Positions 1 through 5,554 of a DNA stretch of 12,710 bases are shown one piece after another. This DNA comes from Rhodoferax sp. UBA5149. GTDB taxonomy: Bacteria > Pseudomonadota > Gammaproteobacteria > Burkholderiales > Burkholderiaceae_C. A program made the translations under genes and the position numbers. How positions within the stretch are numbered: the first letter of the stretch is position 1; every line of letters starts with the position of its first letter. The notes beneath the pieces are model-generated. The model did no database searches and was not told the DNA's origin. It was given only the letters and a program-made list of their open reading frames with translations. Location of the stretch: contig NZ_DHXT01000047.1 in assembly GCF_002413825.1 (NCBI RefSeq), forward strand, positions 3,265-15,974. The letters run 5' to 3'.

Positions 1-1044
1 GAAGACCGCTGGCAGAACGACTGGTCGGCCGAGGACTGGCGCCGCAATGAGCCGCGCCTGCTTGAGCGCACCACGCCCGACGGCCACCGCATCCAGTTCA
101 GCCTGAACCGGCAGATCTGGCACACCCAGCCGCGCCTGGTCGGCTGGATCACGCTGGCGGTGCTGCTGGCCATGACGGCGCTGGCCTACGCCCGGGTACG
201 CCGCCTGCTGCGCCCGCTGGACGACATCCGCGCCGGTGCGCTGCGCTTTGGCCAGGGCGACTTTGCCCAAGCAATTCCGGTGCACCACCCGCAGCGCCCC
301 GACGAGCTGGGCGAACTGGCCGCCACCATCAACACCATGGGCGGCGATATCCACCAGATGCTGGACGCCAAGCGCGCGCTGCTGCTGGCCATCAGCCACG
401 AGCTGCGCAGCCCGCTCACCCGCGCCCGCCTGAACACCGAGCTACTGCCCGAAACTGCCGACGTGCAAGCCAGCCGCGAGGCCCTGCTGCGCGACCTGGG
501 CCTGATGCGCGACCTGATCACCGACCTGCTGGAAAGCGAACGCCTGGCCAGCCCGCACGCCGCCTTGCAACGCGAGCCGACGGATCTGGCCGCGCTGGTG
601 CAGGAGGTGGTGAGCAGCCTGCCCGGCGCGCCCCCGGTGCAACTTCATGTCGCCCCGGATCTGCCGATGCTGGCGTTGGACCGCAGCCGTATGCGCCTGC
701 TGCTGCGCAACTTGCTGGACAACGCCTTGCGCCATAGCGCCGATGCGGCGCAGCCGCCAACCCTCCAGCTGCAGGCGGACAAGGCGGCAGATAGGCGCGG
801 CACAGGGCAGGGCGTGCGCCTCACCGTGCGCGACCACGGCCCCGGTGTGCCCGAAGACCAGCTACCGCACCTGGCCCAGCCTTTCTATCGGCCCGATGCC
901 GCGCGCGAGCGCACGACCGGCGGCGTCGGTCTGGGGCTGTATCTGTGCAAGCTGGTGGCGCAAGCGCACGGCGGAACTTTCAGTGTGCGCAACGCGCAGC
1001 CGGGGCTGGAGGTCAGCGTCACGCTGCCGGGCACGGATTCGTAG
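1..1044 (+). CDS. Sensor histidine kinase, HAMP-containing (5' end outside window)
   Basis: This is the C-terminal 347 residues of a membrane sensor kinase. The frame is open from base 1, so the start lies upstream. A periplasmic tail is followed by a hydrophobic helix at about residues 46-63 (LVGWITLAVLLAMTALAY) and a HAMP linker at about 65-118 (RPLDDIRAGALRFGQGDF). The HisKA helix carries ISHELRSP, with the phospho-acceptor His at about residue 133 (nt 397-399). The HATPase_c domain follows, with N box LLRNLLDNALRHS, G1 box DHGPGVPE, F box FYRPD and G2 box GVGLGLYLCK. All catalytic boxes are intact. The family autophosphorylates on this His and passes the phosphate to a partner response regulator; here the partner would lie upstream, outside the window. 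The arrangement resembles CpxA/RstB-type kinases, but the signal cannot be read from the sequence. The gene stops at TAG 1042-1044, just before repeat copy 1. Confidence 0.93.
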   Translation, partial: EDRWQNDWSAEDWRRNEPRLLERTTPDGHRIQFSLNRQIWHTQPRLVGWITLAVLLAMTALAYARVRRLLRPLDDIRAGALRFGQGDFAQAIPVHHPQRPDELGELAATINTMGGDIHQMLDAKRALLLAISHELRSPLTRARLNTELLPETADVQASREALLRDLGLMRDLITDLLESERLASPHAALQREPTDLAALVQEVVSSLPGAPPVQLHVAPDLPMLALDRSRMRLLLRNLLDNALRHSADAAQPPTLQLQADKAADRRGTGQGVRLTVRDHGPGVPEDQLPHLAQPFYRPDAARERTTGGVGLGLYLCKLVAQAHGGTFSVRNAQPGLEVSVTLPGTDS

Positions 1045-1062
1045 CCGTCTGTGGTTTTGCGC

Positions 1063-1122
1063 TTGCTATTGAAGTAATAGCTGCTTGCGCAATGACTACG
1101 GGGCTAGAGGCCTATTTTGCTT
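1063..1122 (+). repeat. Intergenic ~60-bp repeat, copy 1
   Basis: It shares with 3307-3366 an identical 14-nt core, TAGCTGCTTGCGCA (1078-1091), plus a matching flank before it (TTGCTATTGAAG versus TTACTATCAAAAG) and after it (ACGGGGCT...GGC...TATTTT). A perfect 6-bp inverted repeat, GCTATT/AATAGC (1065-1070 and 1076-1081), can form a hairpin. I recall similar elements between genes in Comamonadaceae genomes, but I could not search for it. The copy lies between the kinase and the MazG-like gene. Confidence 0.7.
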
Positions 1123-1127
1123 ACAAT
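1122..1127 (+). promoter_or_regulatory. Possible -10 box of the MazG-like gene
   Basis: TACAAT matches the sigma-70 -10 consensus in five of six bases and sits at the 3' edge of repeat copy 1. No good -35 box is visible 16-18 nt upstream. A transcript starting 6-7 nt downstream would begin at the ATG at 1133, giving a leaderless message. This is a weak prediction. Confidence 0.3.
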
Positions 1128-1132
1128 CAAGC

Positions 1133-1489
1133 ATGCGCATGAACAACGATCTTCCCTCCCTGACCCAATCCCTGCACGACTTCGCCACGGCGCGTAACTG
1201 GGAGCAGTTTCACTCGCCCAAAAACCTGGCTTCGGCCCTGAGCGTTGAGGCAGCAGAGTTGCTGGAGCACTTTCAGTGGCTGACCGAAGAACAAAGCCGA
1301 AATCTCTCCGCGCCGAAGACGGCTGAAGTGGCCGCCGAGGCGGCCGATGTCTTGTTGTATCTCTTGCAGCTGTGCGACAAACTAAATATTGACCTGCTGG
1401 CGGCGGCGCGCAGCAAGCTGATCGTGAATGGCGAAAAGTATCCGGTTGACCGGGCACATGGCTCCAGCAAGAAATACACCGACCTCTAA
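1133..1489 (+). CDS. MazG-like nucleotide pyrophosphohydrolase
   Basis: This 118-residue all-alpha protein is of the MazG / dCTP pyrophosphatase (RS21-C6) type. These enzymes hydrolyse (d)NTPs to the monophosphate and pyrophosphate, cleaning the nucleotide pool, and act in the cytoplasm as oligomers. The metal-binding pattern is intact: E39-x2-E42 (SVEAAELLEHFQW) and E69-x2-D72 (EAADVLLYLLQ). The N-terminal FATARNWEQFHSPKNLA and C-terminal KYPVDRAHGSSKKYTDL segments are also typical. The length is normal for a single-domain family member. The frame is open back to a TTG at 1085 inside repeat copy 1, but homology starts only around 1140, so I chose ATG 1133; ATG 1139 is equally possible. No Shine-Dalgarno is visible. 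The gene borders the decayed restriction locus, but its family is widespread on chromosomes, so a defence role is not implied. Confidence 0.88.
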   Translation: MRMNNDLPSLTQSLHDFATARNWEQFHSPKNLASALSVEAAELLEHFQWLTEEQSRNLSAPKTAEVAAEAADVLLYLLQLCDKLNIDLLAAARSKLIVNGEKYPVDRAHGSSKKYTDL

Positions 1490-1537
1490 ACTGCCCGGCG
1501 AACCCAGGCCCTAGAATTGCCGCCAACGGGAGAAGGC

Positions 1538-1645
1538 ATGACGCCAGAGCAAAAAGCCAGAGTCAGCATCGATGCACTGCTAAAACAAGCCGGTTGGCAC
1601 GTTGCTACATCCGAAACGGCTGCAACCTCAGTCGCTACGCGATAA
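1538..1645 (+). pseudogene. 5' remnant of a type I restriction gene (hsdR), 35 codons
   Basis: A strong Shine-Dalgarno (GGGAGAAGG) precedes ATG 1538. The first ~22 residues (MTPEQKARVSIDALL...AGWHV) match the N-terminus typical of one family of type I restriction HsdR/DEAD-box subunits. Similarity ends there: the frame runs into ATSETAATSVATR and stops at TAA 1643-1645, only 15 nt before the start of a second, different hsdR. HsdR proteins are normally 800-1,000 residues, so this is a stub left by deletion or displacement. It could still be translated as a short peptide. The family call rests on a short segment recognised from memory. Confidence 0.6.
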
Positions 1646-1660
1646 CTGGAGTTATTAAAT

Positions 1661-2716
1661 ATGGATAGGCATCTGCTGAGCGAACGCGACATCTGTACCA
1701 AGTTCATCACACCGGCCATTGGTCAAGCTGGATGGGCCCAGCATCAGTTTCGTGAAGAGGTGACAACGAAGGCAAAGCGCAGCTCAGCTACTTCATTGAC
1801 AACGACGAGCCCTTCCCTGTGATAGCCACCACCTCCAAGCTGCTCACTACGGGCGTGGATGCCAAAACCTGCAAGCTCATCGTGTTGGACCAAACCATCA
1901 ACTCCATGACCGAGTTCAAGCAGATCATTGGGCGCGGCACCCGCATCCGTGAGGACTATCACAAGCTCTATTTCACCGTGATGGACTTCAAGGGCGCAAC
2001 CCGTCTGTTTGCCGACCCCGATTTTGATGGCGACCCGGTCACCATCTATGAGCCCAAACCTGATGAGTCTGTGGTGCCCCCAGACGACTTGTCCACGCCA
2101 CCTAGCGCCAAAGAACCCACGCCTCAACCACAAGGTGGTGGCAATACGGGTGGCGACACCGGGGGGCGAGGGCCGCATCAAGTATGTACTGGACGACATT
2201 GATGTGAACGTTGCCGCCGAGCGCTCGCAATACTTGGACGCCGACGGCAAGCTCATTACTGACAGTTTTCGGGTGTTGCTCAAATACGACATCAAAAAAT
2301 CGTTGCTGAAACAATTTGGCTCTTTGACCGAGTTCCTGCGCCGCTGGTCTGCGGCGGACCGCAAACAAGCCGTGCTGGATGAGCTGGCCGACCAGGGCAT
2401 ACCGCTCGAAGTCTTGCAGCAAGCCGTCAAGAACGGTGACGAACTGGACGCCTTTGACCTGGTAGCCCATGTCGCGTTTGACCAAAAGCCACTCACCCGC
2501 CGCGAGCGCGCCAACAAGGTCCAAAAGCGCGATGTATTTGGCAAATACGGCGACCAGGCCCGCACCGTGCTGGAAGCCCTGCTGGAGAAGTTTGCTGACC
2601 ACGGCATCAGCGACCTGGAAGACCCCAAAGTGCTGGAGTTGCCGCCCTTTGACCAAATCGGCACCAAAACCCAAATCCGTCGCAGCATCTTTGGCGGCGT
2701 AGAGCAATACGCCCAG
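1661..2716 (+). pseudogene. hsdR: Type I restriction enzyme R subunit, EcoEI-type, internally deleted and frameshifted
   Basis: The start is intact: GGAG at 1648-1651, ATG at 1661, then MDRHLLSERDICTKFITPAI and QFREEV, the conserved N-terminus of EcoEI-type HsdR. After REEV (about nt 1760) the sequence jumps, one frame away, to NEGKAQLSYFIDN and on through TTSKLLTTGVD and EFKQIIGRGTRI. These are helicase motifs V and VI of the same family. The nuclease domain and helicase motifs I-IV, roughly 400 residues by family length, are missing. In the N-terminal frame, translation ends at TGA 1820-1822. A second lesion lies at the G6 tract 2161-2166: frame 1 is lost, and the correct frame (GEGRIKYVLDDIDVNV...) resumes one base over, fitting one extra G. 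The HsdR C-terminal domain then runs to about FGGVEQYAQ (2716), where it is cut short by DUF1016 sequence. The protein is certainly not functional as a restriction motor. Confidence 0.85.
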
Positions 2717-2955
2717 CCTTCCCTGACGCGGACATTGTCTCCGCAGTGCGGAGACAATTGAGTTGGACACACATCAAGGCGCTCATCTACATCGACGACC
2801 CGCTCAAACGCGAGTTTTACGTCGAGATGTGCAAGGCCGAGCGCTGGAGCACCCGCACCCTGCAAGACCGGCTCGATTCCATGCTGTTCGAGCGCACCGC
2901 GCTATCTCGCAAGCCCGATGAACTGCTGGTCACCGAACTGGCCGCTTTGCGCACC
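2717..2955 (+). pseudogene. Internal fragment of a YhcG/DUF1016 nuclease gene
   Basis: In the frame that continues as the downstream ORF, translation from 2719 reads FPDADIVSAVRRQLSWTHIK, then DDPLKREFYVEMCKAERWSTR and LFERTALSRKPDELL. This is the core of the DUF1016 N-terminal domain of YhcG-like PDDEXK nucleases, a family often found next to type I restriction genes. Family members are about 330-370 residues. Here roughly the first 80 residues and the whole C-terminal nuclease domain are absent. The 5' break falls at the hsdR end (QYAQ) and the 3' break near ELAALR (about nt 2955). A start at GTG 2746 is possible, but no Shine-Dalgarno precedes it. The family call is firm; exact breakpoints need alignment. 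Confidence 0.75.
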
Positions 2956-3324
2956 ACCGGCCATCCCAGCCTGAGCACCCTATATGCAAAGGCCCGCAAA
3001 GAAAAGCTGATCACCAATGCGGGTTTGCGTGCCAACGAGCGCTTGGCCCGTAAGCGCGCCGACTACCGGGCTTCCATGGAGCACATTCGTGAAATGGAAG
3101 AGCGAGGGCTGAGCGAGATGCGGGTTGATGACTTTGCCATCGAGCCCCTGCCCAAAGACTACGCGCACGATTCGCTCAAGATATTCGCCGAAACCTTGCC
3201 GTTCTTTCGCAACACGTATGCCCATGGCAGCGCCATGCTGCATTCCACGGTGCTGGGTACTTTTGAAATCGTGACGGACTTGGTGAATCAGTTGTATCCG
3301 GTAGATTTACTATCAAAAGCGTAG
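2956..3324 (+). pseudogene. C-terminal fragment of a HEPN-like protein, in frame with the DUF1016 fragment
   Basis: Downstream of the DUF1016 piece the same frame continues for about 122 residues. They begin near GHPSLSTLYAKARKEKLITN and include a charged helical stretch (RLARKRADYRASMEHIREMEERG), ending in FFRNTYAHGSAMLH and EIVTDLVNQLYP. RNTYAH fits the R-x4-H motif of HEPN ribonuclease-like domains, with the usual polar residue after Arg. The N-terminal part of the original protein seems missing. The last residues (VDLLSKA) and the stop TAG 3322-3324 are read from repeat copy 2. The whole open frame (GTG 2746 to 3324) could encode a 192-residue chimera, but it has no visible ribosome-binding site. 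HEPN assignment is an inference from the motif and style, not from a recognised named family. Confidence 0.5.
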
Positions 3325-3366
3325 CTGCTTGCGCATATTCCACGGGGGCTGTGGCGTTATTTTTTT
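3307..3366 (+). repeat. Intergenic ~60-bp repeat, copy 2
   Basis: This is the second copy of the element at 1063-1122, with the identical core at 3322-3335. It supplies the last codons and the TAG stop of the upstream HEPN-like fragment. Its 3' half reaches the end of the zeta-type toxin gene. CCAC/GTGG arms (3340-3343 and 3351-3354) followed by seven T's (3360-3366) could act as a weak terminator between these convergent genes. Confidence 0.7.
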
Positions 3367-3992
3367 CCTAAAATCTGGTGCGCCCATTGCGGCAGGGGTT
3401 GCATCAGTTCTTTCGTCCCGATCCCTTTGCACATCGCCACCGCAGTGTGTGTGCCAGGGGTAACGTCTTGCGAGTCGTACAAAACGGCGGCATCCGCCAG
3501 CCGCACAGCCTGCATCAGGTTGGCCAGTGTGCGTGGGTAGCGCGCCAAGATGCGCTCGGCAGGCACTGGGTGACCGCCTTCTGCGACCCGCTGCGCGACG
3601 CGCGCCAGCAAACGCTGGGGCTGGTCCAGCGCCACCACCAGTAGCATCACGAAGAAGCCCTGTGCTTGGGCTTCATCAATCAGCGCCAGTTTGGATTCAT
3701 GCGAGAACACGGTTTCACTCACAAACGACAGGCCAGCGCGTAGCAATTCGACTCGGCGGCCATCGGCCCACAGGCGAGCTTGCTCTGAGCGGGCTTGGTC
3801 GTTGGCAATGTGTTGCAAGTGCGCCGCCTCGTACAGGTCCGCATTGACGAATTCGGCCGTGTTCGGGATGGTGCCCGCCAGAACCAGCGCCTTGTACAAG
3901 GTGGATTTGCCTGCGCCATTAGGTCCGGCCAGCAGGTAGAAGACGGGTTTGTGGGTGGCGCTGCGCTGCGGTATGGGGGCGGCCTGCCCCAT
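3357..3992 (-). CDS. Zeta-type toxin (P-loop kinase)
   Basis: This 211-residue P-loop protein is of the zeta-toxin/COG4185 group. Well-studied zeta toxins phosphorylate UDP-N-acetylglucosamine and block cell-wall synthesis; others in the group are uncharacterised, so the substrate here is inferred. Visible features are Walker A GPNGAGKST (residues 23-31), FVNADLYEA with a candidate catalytic Asp at about 52, and SFVSETVFSH with Glu at about 93. The zeta-like RVAQRVAEGGHPVP and ILARYPRTLANL region follows. The length is typical and nothing is broken. It starts 1 nt after the stop of the ParD-like antitoxin, so translation is probably coupled. Pairing with a ParD-like protein rather than epsilon or PezA is unlike the classical systems. 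The AAA-rich end (GKK-TAA) overlaps repeat copy 2. Confidence 0.88.
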   Translation of the reverse strand: MGQAAPIPQRSATHKPVFYLLAGPNGAGKSTLYKALVLAGTIPNTAEFVNADLYEAAHLQHIANDQARSEQARLWADGRRVELLRAGLSFVSETVFSHESKLALIDEAQAQGFFVMLLVVALDQPQRLLARVAQRVAEGGHPVPAERILARYPRTLANLMQAVRLADAAVLYDSQDVTPGTHTAVAMCKGIGTKELMQPLPQWAHQILGKK

Positions 3993-3993
3993 G

Positions 3994-4347
3994 CTATGCG
4001 GCTGGCCCGCCGATTTTGCTGCGGTTGTTGGCTACTACTTCCCGTACGCGCTGGGCCAAGCTGCCATCGGCTTCCACCGTCATGAATTGCGCGAGCAGGG
4101 CGTCTGCTTGCGGTGTGGATTCCTGAGGGCTAGGACGGGCGCGGCGGGCGGCGGCTTCGTAGTTGGCGATGGCCGCTTGTGCCTCTTGTGCGGTCAGCCC
4201 GCTGTGTTCCACGATGCGGCCCAGCGTGGCCCAATATTCCACTTGGCCCGCCACTGAGCGGCGCATGGACTGCGCGGCCGCTCGCGCTTGTGCCACCAGG
4301 GCGGAGGGGAGCTTGACGGAGGCGAATGCAGTGCTAGGTTGGGTCAT
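3994..4347 (-). CDS. ParD-like antitoxin of the zeta-type toxin
   Basis: This 117-residue protein is the likely antitoxin and autoregulator of the downstream toxin. The N-terminal half (SVKLPSALVAQARAAAQSM, RRSVAGQVEYWATLGRIVE) has the ParD-like (ribbon-helix-helix-related) pattern seen in the ParD_like family. The middle and C-terminus (residues ~50-117) are Ala/Glu-rich, probably flexible, and would wrap the toxin. The start at ATG 4345-4347 is set by a good Shine-Dalgarno (AGGAGA at 4354-4359); the frame extends upstream to 4380, but without one. A perfect inverted repeat, TGGCGCA-TTT-TGCGCCA (4363-4379), sits just in front of the ribosome-binding site and is a candidate operator. It is transcribed divergently from ccdA. 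Confidence 0.82.
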   Translation of the reverse strand: MTQPSTAFASVKLPSALVAQARAAAQSMRRSVAGQVEYWATLGRIVEHSGLTAQEAQAAIANYEAAARRARPSPQESTPQADALLAQFMTVEADGSLAQRVREVVANNRSKIGGPAA

Positions 4348-4362
4348 GGTGGTTCTCCTGTA

Positions 4363-4379
4363 TGGCGCATTTTGCGCCA
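4363..4379 (-). promoter_or_regulatory. Perfect 7-bp inverted repeat, candidate operator of the ParD-like/zeta module
   Basis: TGGCGCA and TGCGCCA are separated by TTT and lie 16 nt upstream of the antitoxin ATG, right behind its Shine-Dalgarno. The spot suits either autorepressor binding or a 5' UTR hairpin that masks the ribosome-binding site. Confidence 0.5.
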
Positions 4380-4402
4380 ATATACGCCATTTAGTCTATA
4401 TG

Positions 4403-4429
4403 TTTGAGGTCGAAAATTGTGACCTAAAA
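4403..4429. promoter_or_regulatory. Imperfect 9-bp inverted repeat between divergent toxin-antitoxin modules
   Basis: TTTGAGGTC and GACCTAAAA are separated by 9 nt and are complementary at eight of nine positions. It is central in the AT-rich 151-bp intergenic region and could serve either module. Confidence 0.4.
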
Positions 4430-4454
4430 CGAAAACATGTTTCCGTAACTTTGT

Positions 4455-4476
4455 TATGCGCATAATATGCGCATAA
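4455..4476 (+). promoter_or_regulatory. Tandem palindromic 11-bp repeats, candidate ccdAB operator
   Basis: TATGCGCATAA occurs twice, head to tail with no gap (4455-4465 and 4466-4476). Each unit contains the perfect 10-bp palindrome TATGCGCATA. They lie 22 nt before the ccdA ATG, across the likely promoter (CATAAT 4461-4466 as a possible -10). Repeated palindromes here fit binding by CcdA dimers and CcdA-CcdB chains, as in known ccd autoregulation. Confidence 0.6.
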
Positions 4477-4498
4477 ATATCGTTGAGAGAATTCCAGC

Positions 4499-4759
4499 AT
4501 GCCCACCGCAGTCCCCACCACCGTTGCCGCCACGCGTAAACGCGCGGTCAACCTCACCCTCAACGTCGATCTGGTCGCGCAGGCCAAGGTCTACACCAGC
4601 AACCTTTCTGCCACCATGGAGGCGCTGCTCACCGACTATGTGCTCCAGCAGCAGCAAACTAAGGCGTCGCGCCAACAAATGGCCGATGCCTGCGCTGCCG
4701 ACTGGAACGCGGTGCATGCGTCGGTTGGTTCGTTTGCCGACGAGCACTCCACCCTGTAA
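4499..4759 (+). CDS. ccdA: CcdA-type antitoxin
   Basis: This 86-residue antitoxin has a ribbon-helix-helix N-terminus (KRAVNLTLNVDLVAQAKVYTSN, then LSATMEALLTDYV at about residues 30-45) that should bind the operator. Its C-terminal arm (ADWNAVHASVGSFADEH) should neutralise CcdB; the xSFADE ending is typical of CcdA proteins. The length is close to the usual 72-85 residues. The ATG at 4499 is preceded by a purine-rich GAGAGA about 9 nt upstream. Its stop codon overlaps the ccdB start by one base (TAATG), the usual arrangement for translational coupling. The tandem palindromes at 4455-4476 probably mediate autorepression. Confidence 0.88.
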   Translation: MPTAVPTTVAATRKRAVNLTLNVDLVAQAKVYTSNLSATMEALLTDYVLQQQQTKASRQQMADACAADWNAVHASVGSFADEHSTL

Positions 4760-5088
4760 TGGCCCAGTTCGACGTACACCGTAACAAAGGGCCGTTGAAG
4801 GAGTCCATCCCCTTCGTGGTGCTGGTTCAGTCATCGCTGTTTGACCGCTACCGCCGGCGCATGGTGGTGCCGCTGGTGCGCCGCAGTGCACTGCCCGGCC
4901 AGGCGGCCACCGTGGGCTCGCGCCTGAACCCGGTGTTCCAGGTGGAGGGGCAGGAGCTGGTGCTGCATCCGCTGGACATGGTGTCTGTGGCGCTTGGTCA
5001 GCTGGGGGAATATGTCGCATCGCTGGCCGGGCAGGGGCAGGCCATAGCCGATGCGCTGGATGAACTGTTGACTCGGTCGTGGGGCTGA
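4759..5088 (+). CDS. ccdB: CcdB-type toxin (DNA gyrase poison)
   Basis: This 109-residue toxin matches CcdB along its length: MAQFDVHRNKGPLKESIPFV, VVLVQSSLFD, RRMVVPLVRRSAL, RLNPVFQVEG and a C-terminal helix IADALDELL. Known CcdB traps the GyrA-DNA cleavage complex, using the Trp-Gly near its C-terminus. The protein here ends in SWG, keeping Trp108-Gly109 but lacking the final Ile of the F-plasmid protein, so it is probably active. It contains an insert relative to F CcdB (the PGQAATVGS loop region). It overlaps ccdA by one base and is followed after 4 nt by the PPC/DUF296 gene, which may therefore be co-transcribed. Confidence 0.88.
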   Translation: MAQFDVHRNKGPLKESIPFVVLVQSSLFDRYRRRMVVPLVRRSALPGQAATVGSRLNPVFQVEGQELVLHPLDMVSVALGQLGEYVASLAGQGQAIADALDELLTRSWG

Positions 5089-5092
5089 CACC

Positions 5093-5554
5093 ATGCAAAC
5101 CCGGCCCATCCGCCTGACCCCTGGCCAAGACTTGCGCCAAGCCATTGAAGCCGCCGTGCTCCACCAAAACTGCCGCGCCGCTTTTGTGCTTTCGGGCATC
5201 GGCAGCTTGTCAACCGCCGGCCTTCGGTTCGCGGGGGTGGACCAGCCGCAGCGCCTGACGGGCGACACTGAAATCCTGAGCCTGTCCGGCGCCGTGGCGT
5301 TTGATGGTGCCAAGAGCAGTTCGCACCTGCACATGGCGCTGTCCACGTCCACCGGTCAGGTGCTGGGCGGGCATGTGGCGACGGGCTGCATTGTCCGCAC
5401 CACCGCAGAAGTGCTGCTGGCCCTGCTGCCGGAATGGGCGTTTGCGCGCGAGCCCGATGCGTTGACGGGTTATGACGAGCTGGTGATGAGGGTGGTTGAT
5501 GGCACAAACTGTGATGCCACGTCTGTACAAGAAAGTGGTAAAGCGTTAAAGTAA
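5093..5554 (+). CDS. PPC/DUF296 domain protein
   Basis: This 153-residue protein is a stand-alone PPC (DUF296) domain. The core is intact: RLTPGQDLRQAI, AFVLSGIGSLSTAGLRFAG, TEILSLSGAV, then the family signature SSHLHMALS...GQVLGGHVATGCIVRTTAEVLL. The two HxH/GGH histidine clusters probably bind a ligand or metal in the trimeric fold. The cellular role of bacterial PPC proteins is poorly known; some are linked to DNA binding. The ATG lies 4 nt after the ccdB stop, so transcription with ccdAB is likely. The last ~18 residues (from DGTNCDATS) look like an unrelated tail, and the stop codon lies inside the inverted repeat at 5546-5570. That suggests the following module was inserted at this gene's 3' end. 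Confidence 0.82.
   Translation: MQTRPIRLTPGQDLRQAIEAAVLHQNCRAAFVLSGIGSLSTAGLRFAGVDQPQRLTGDTEILSLSGAVAFDGAKSSSHLHMALSTSTGQVLGGHVATGCIVRTTAEVLLALLPEWAFAREPDALTGYDELVMRVVDGTNCDATSVQESGKALK

Noticed and set aside
2009..2160. Start of the second HsdR frame as an independent gene start
   Set aside because: Residues before GGEGRIKYVL in this frame are out-of-frame translation of HsdR; the frame is real only after the G6 tract, so it was treated as one frameshifted pseudogene.
1744..2865. Long minus-strand frame of 373 codons opposite hsdR
   Set aside because: It is antisense to clear HsdR and DUF1016 protein sequence on the plus strand, spans two deletion junctions, and shows no recognisable domain.
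4363..4476. CRISPR-like or iteron-like repeat array between the divergent modules
   Set aside because: There are only two 11-bp units with no spacers and no cas or rep genes nearby; operator sites explain them.
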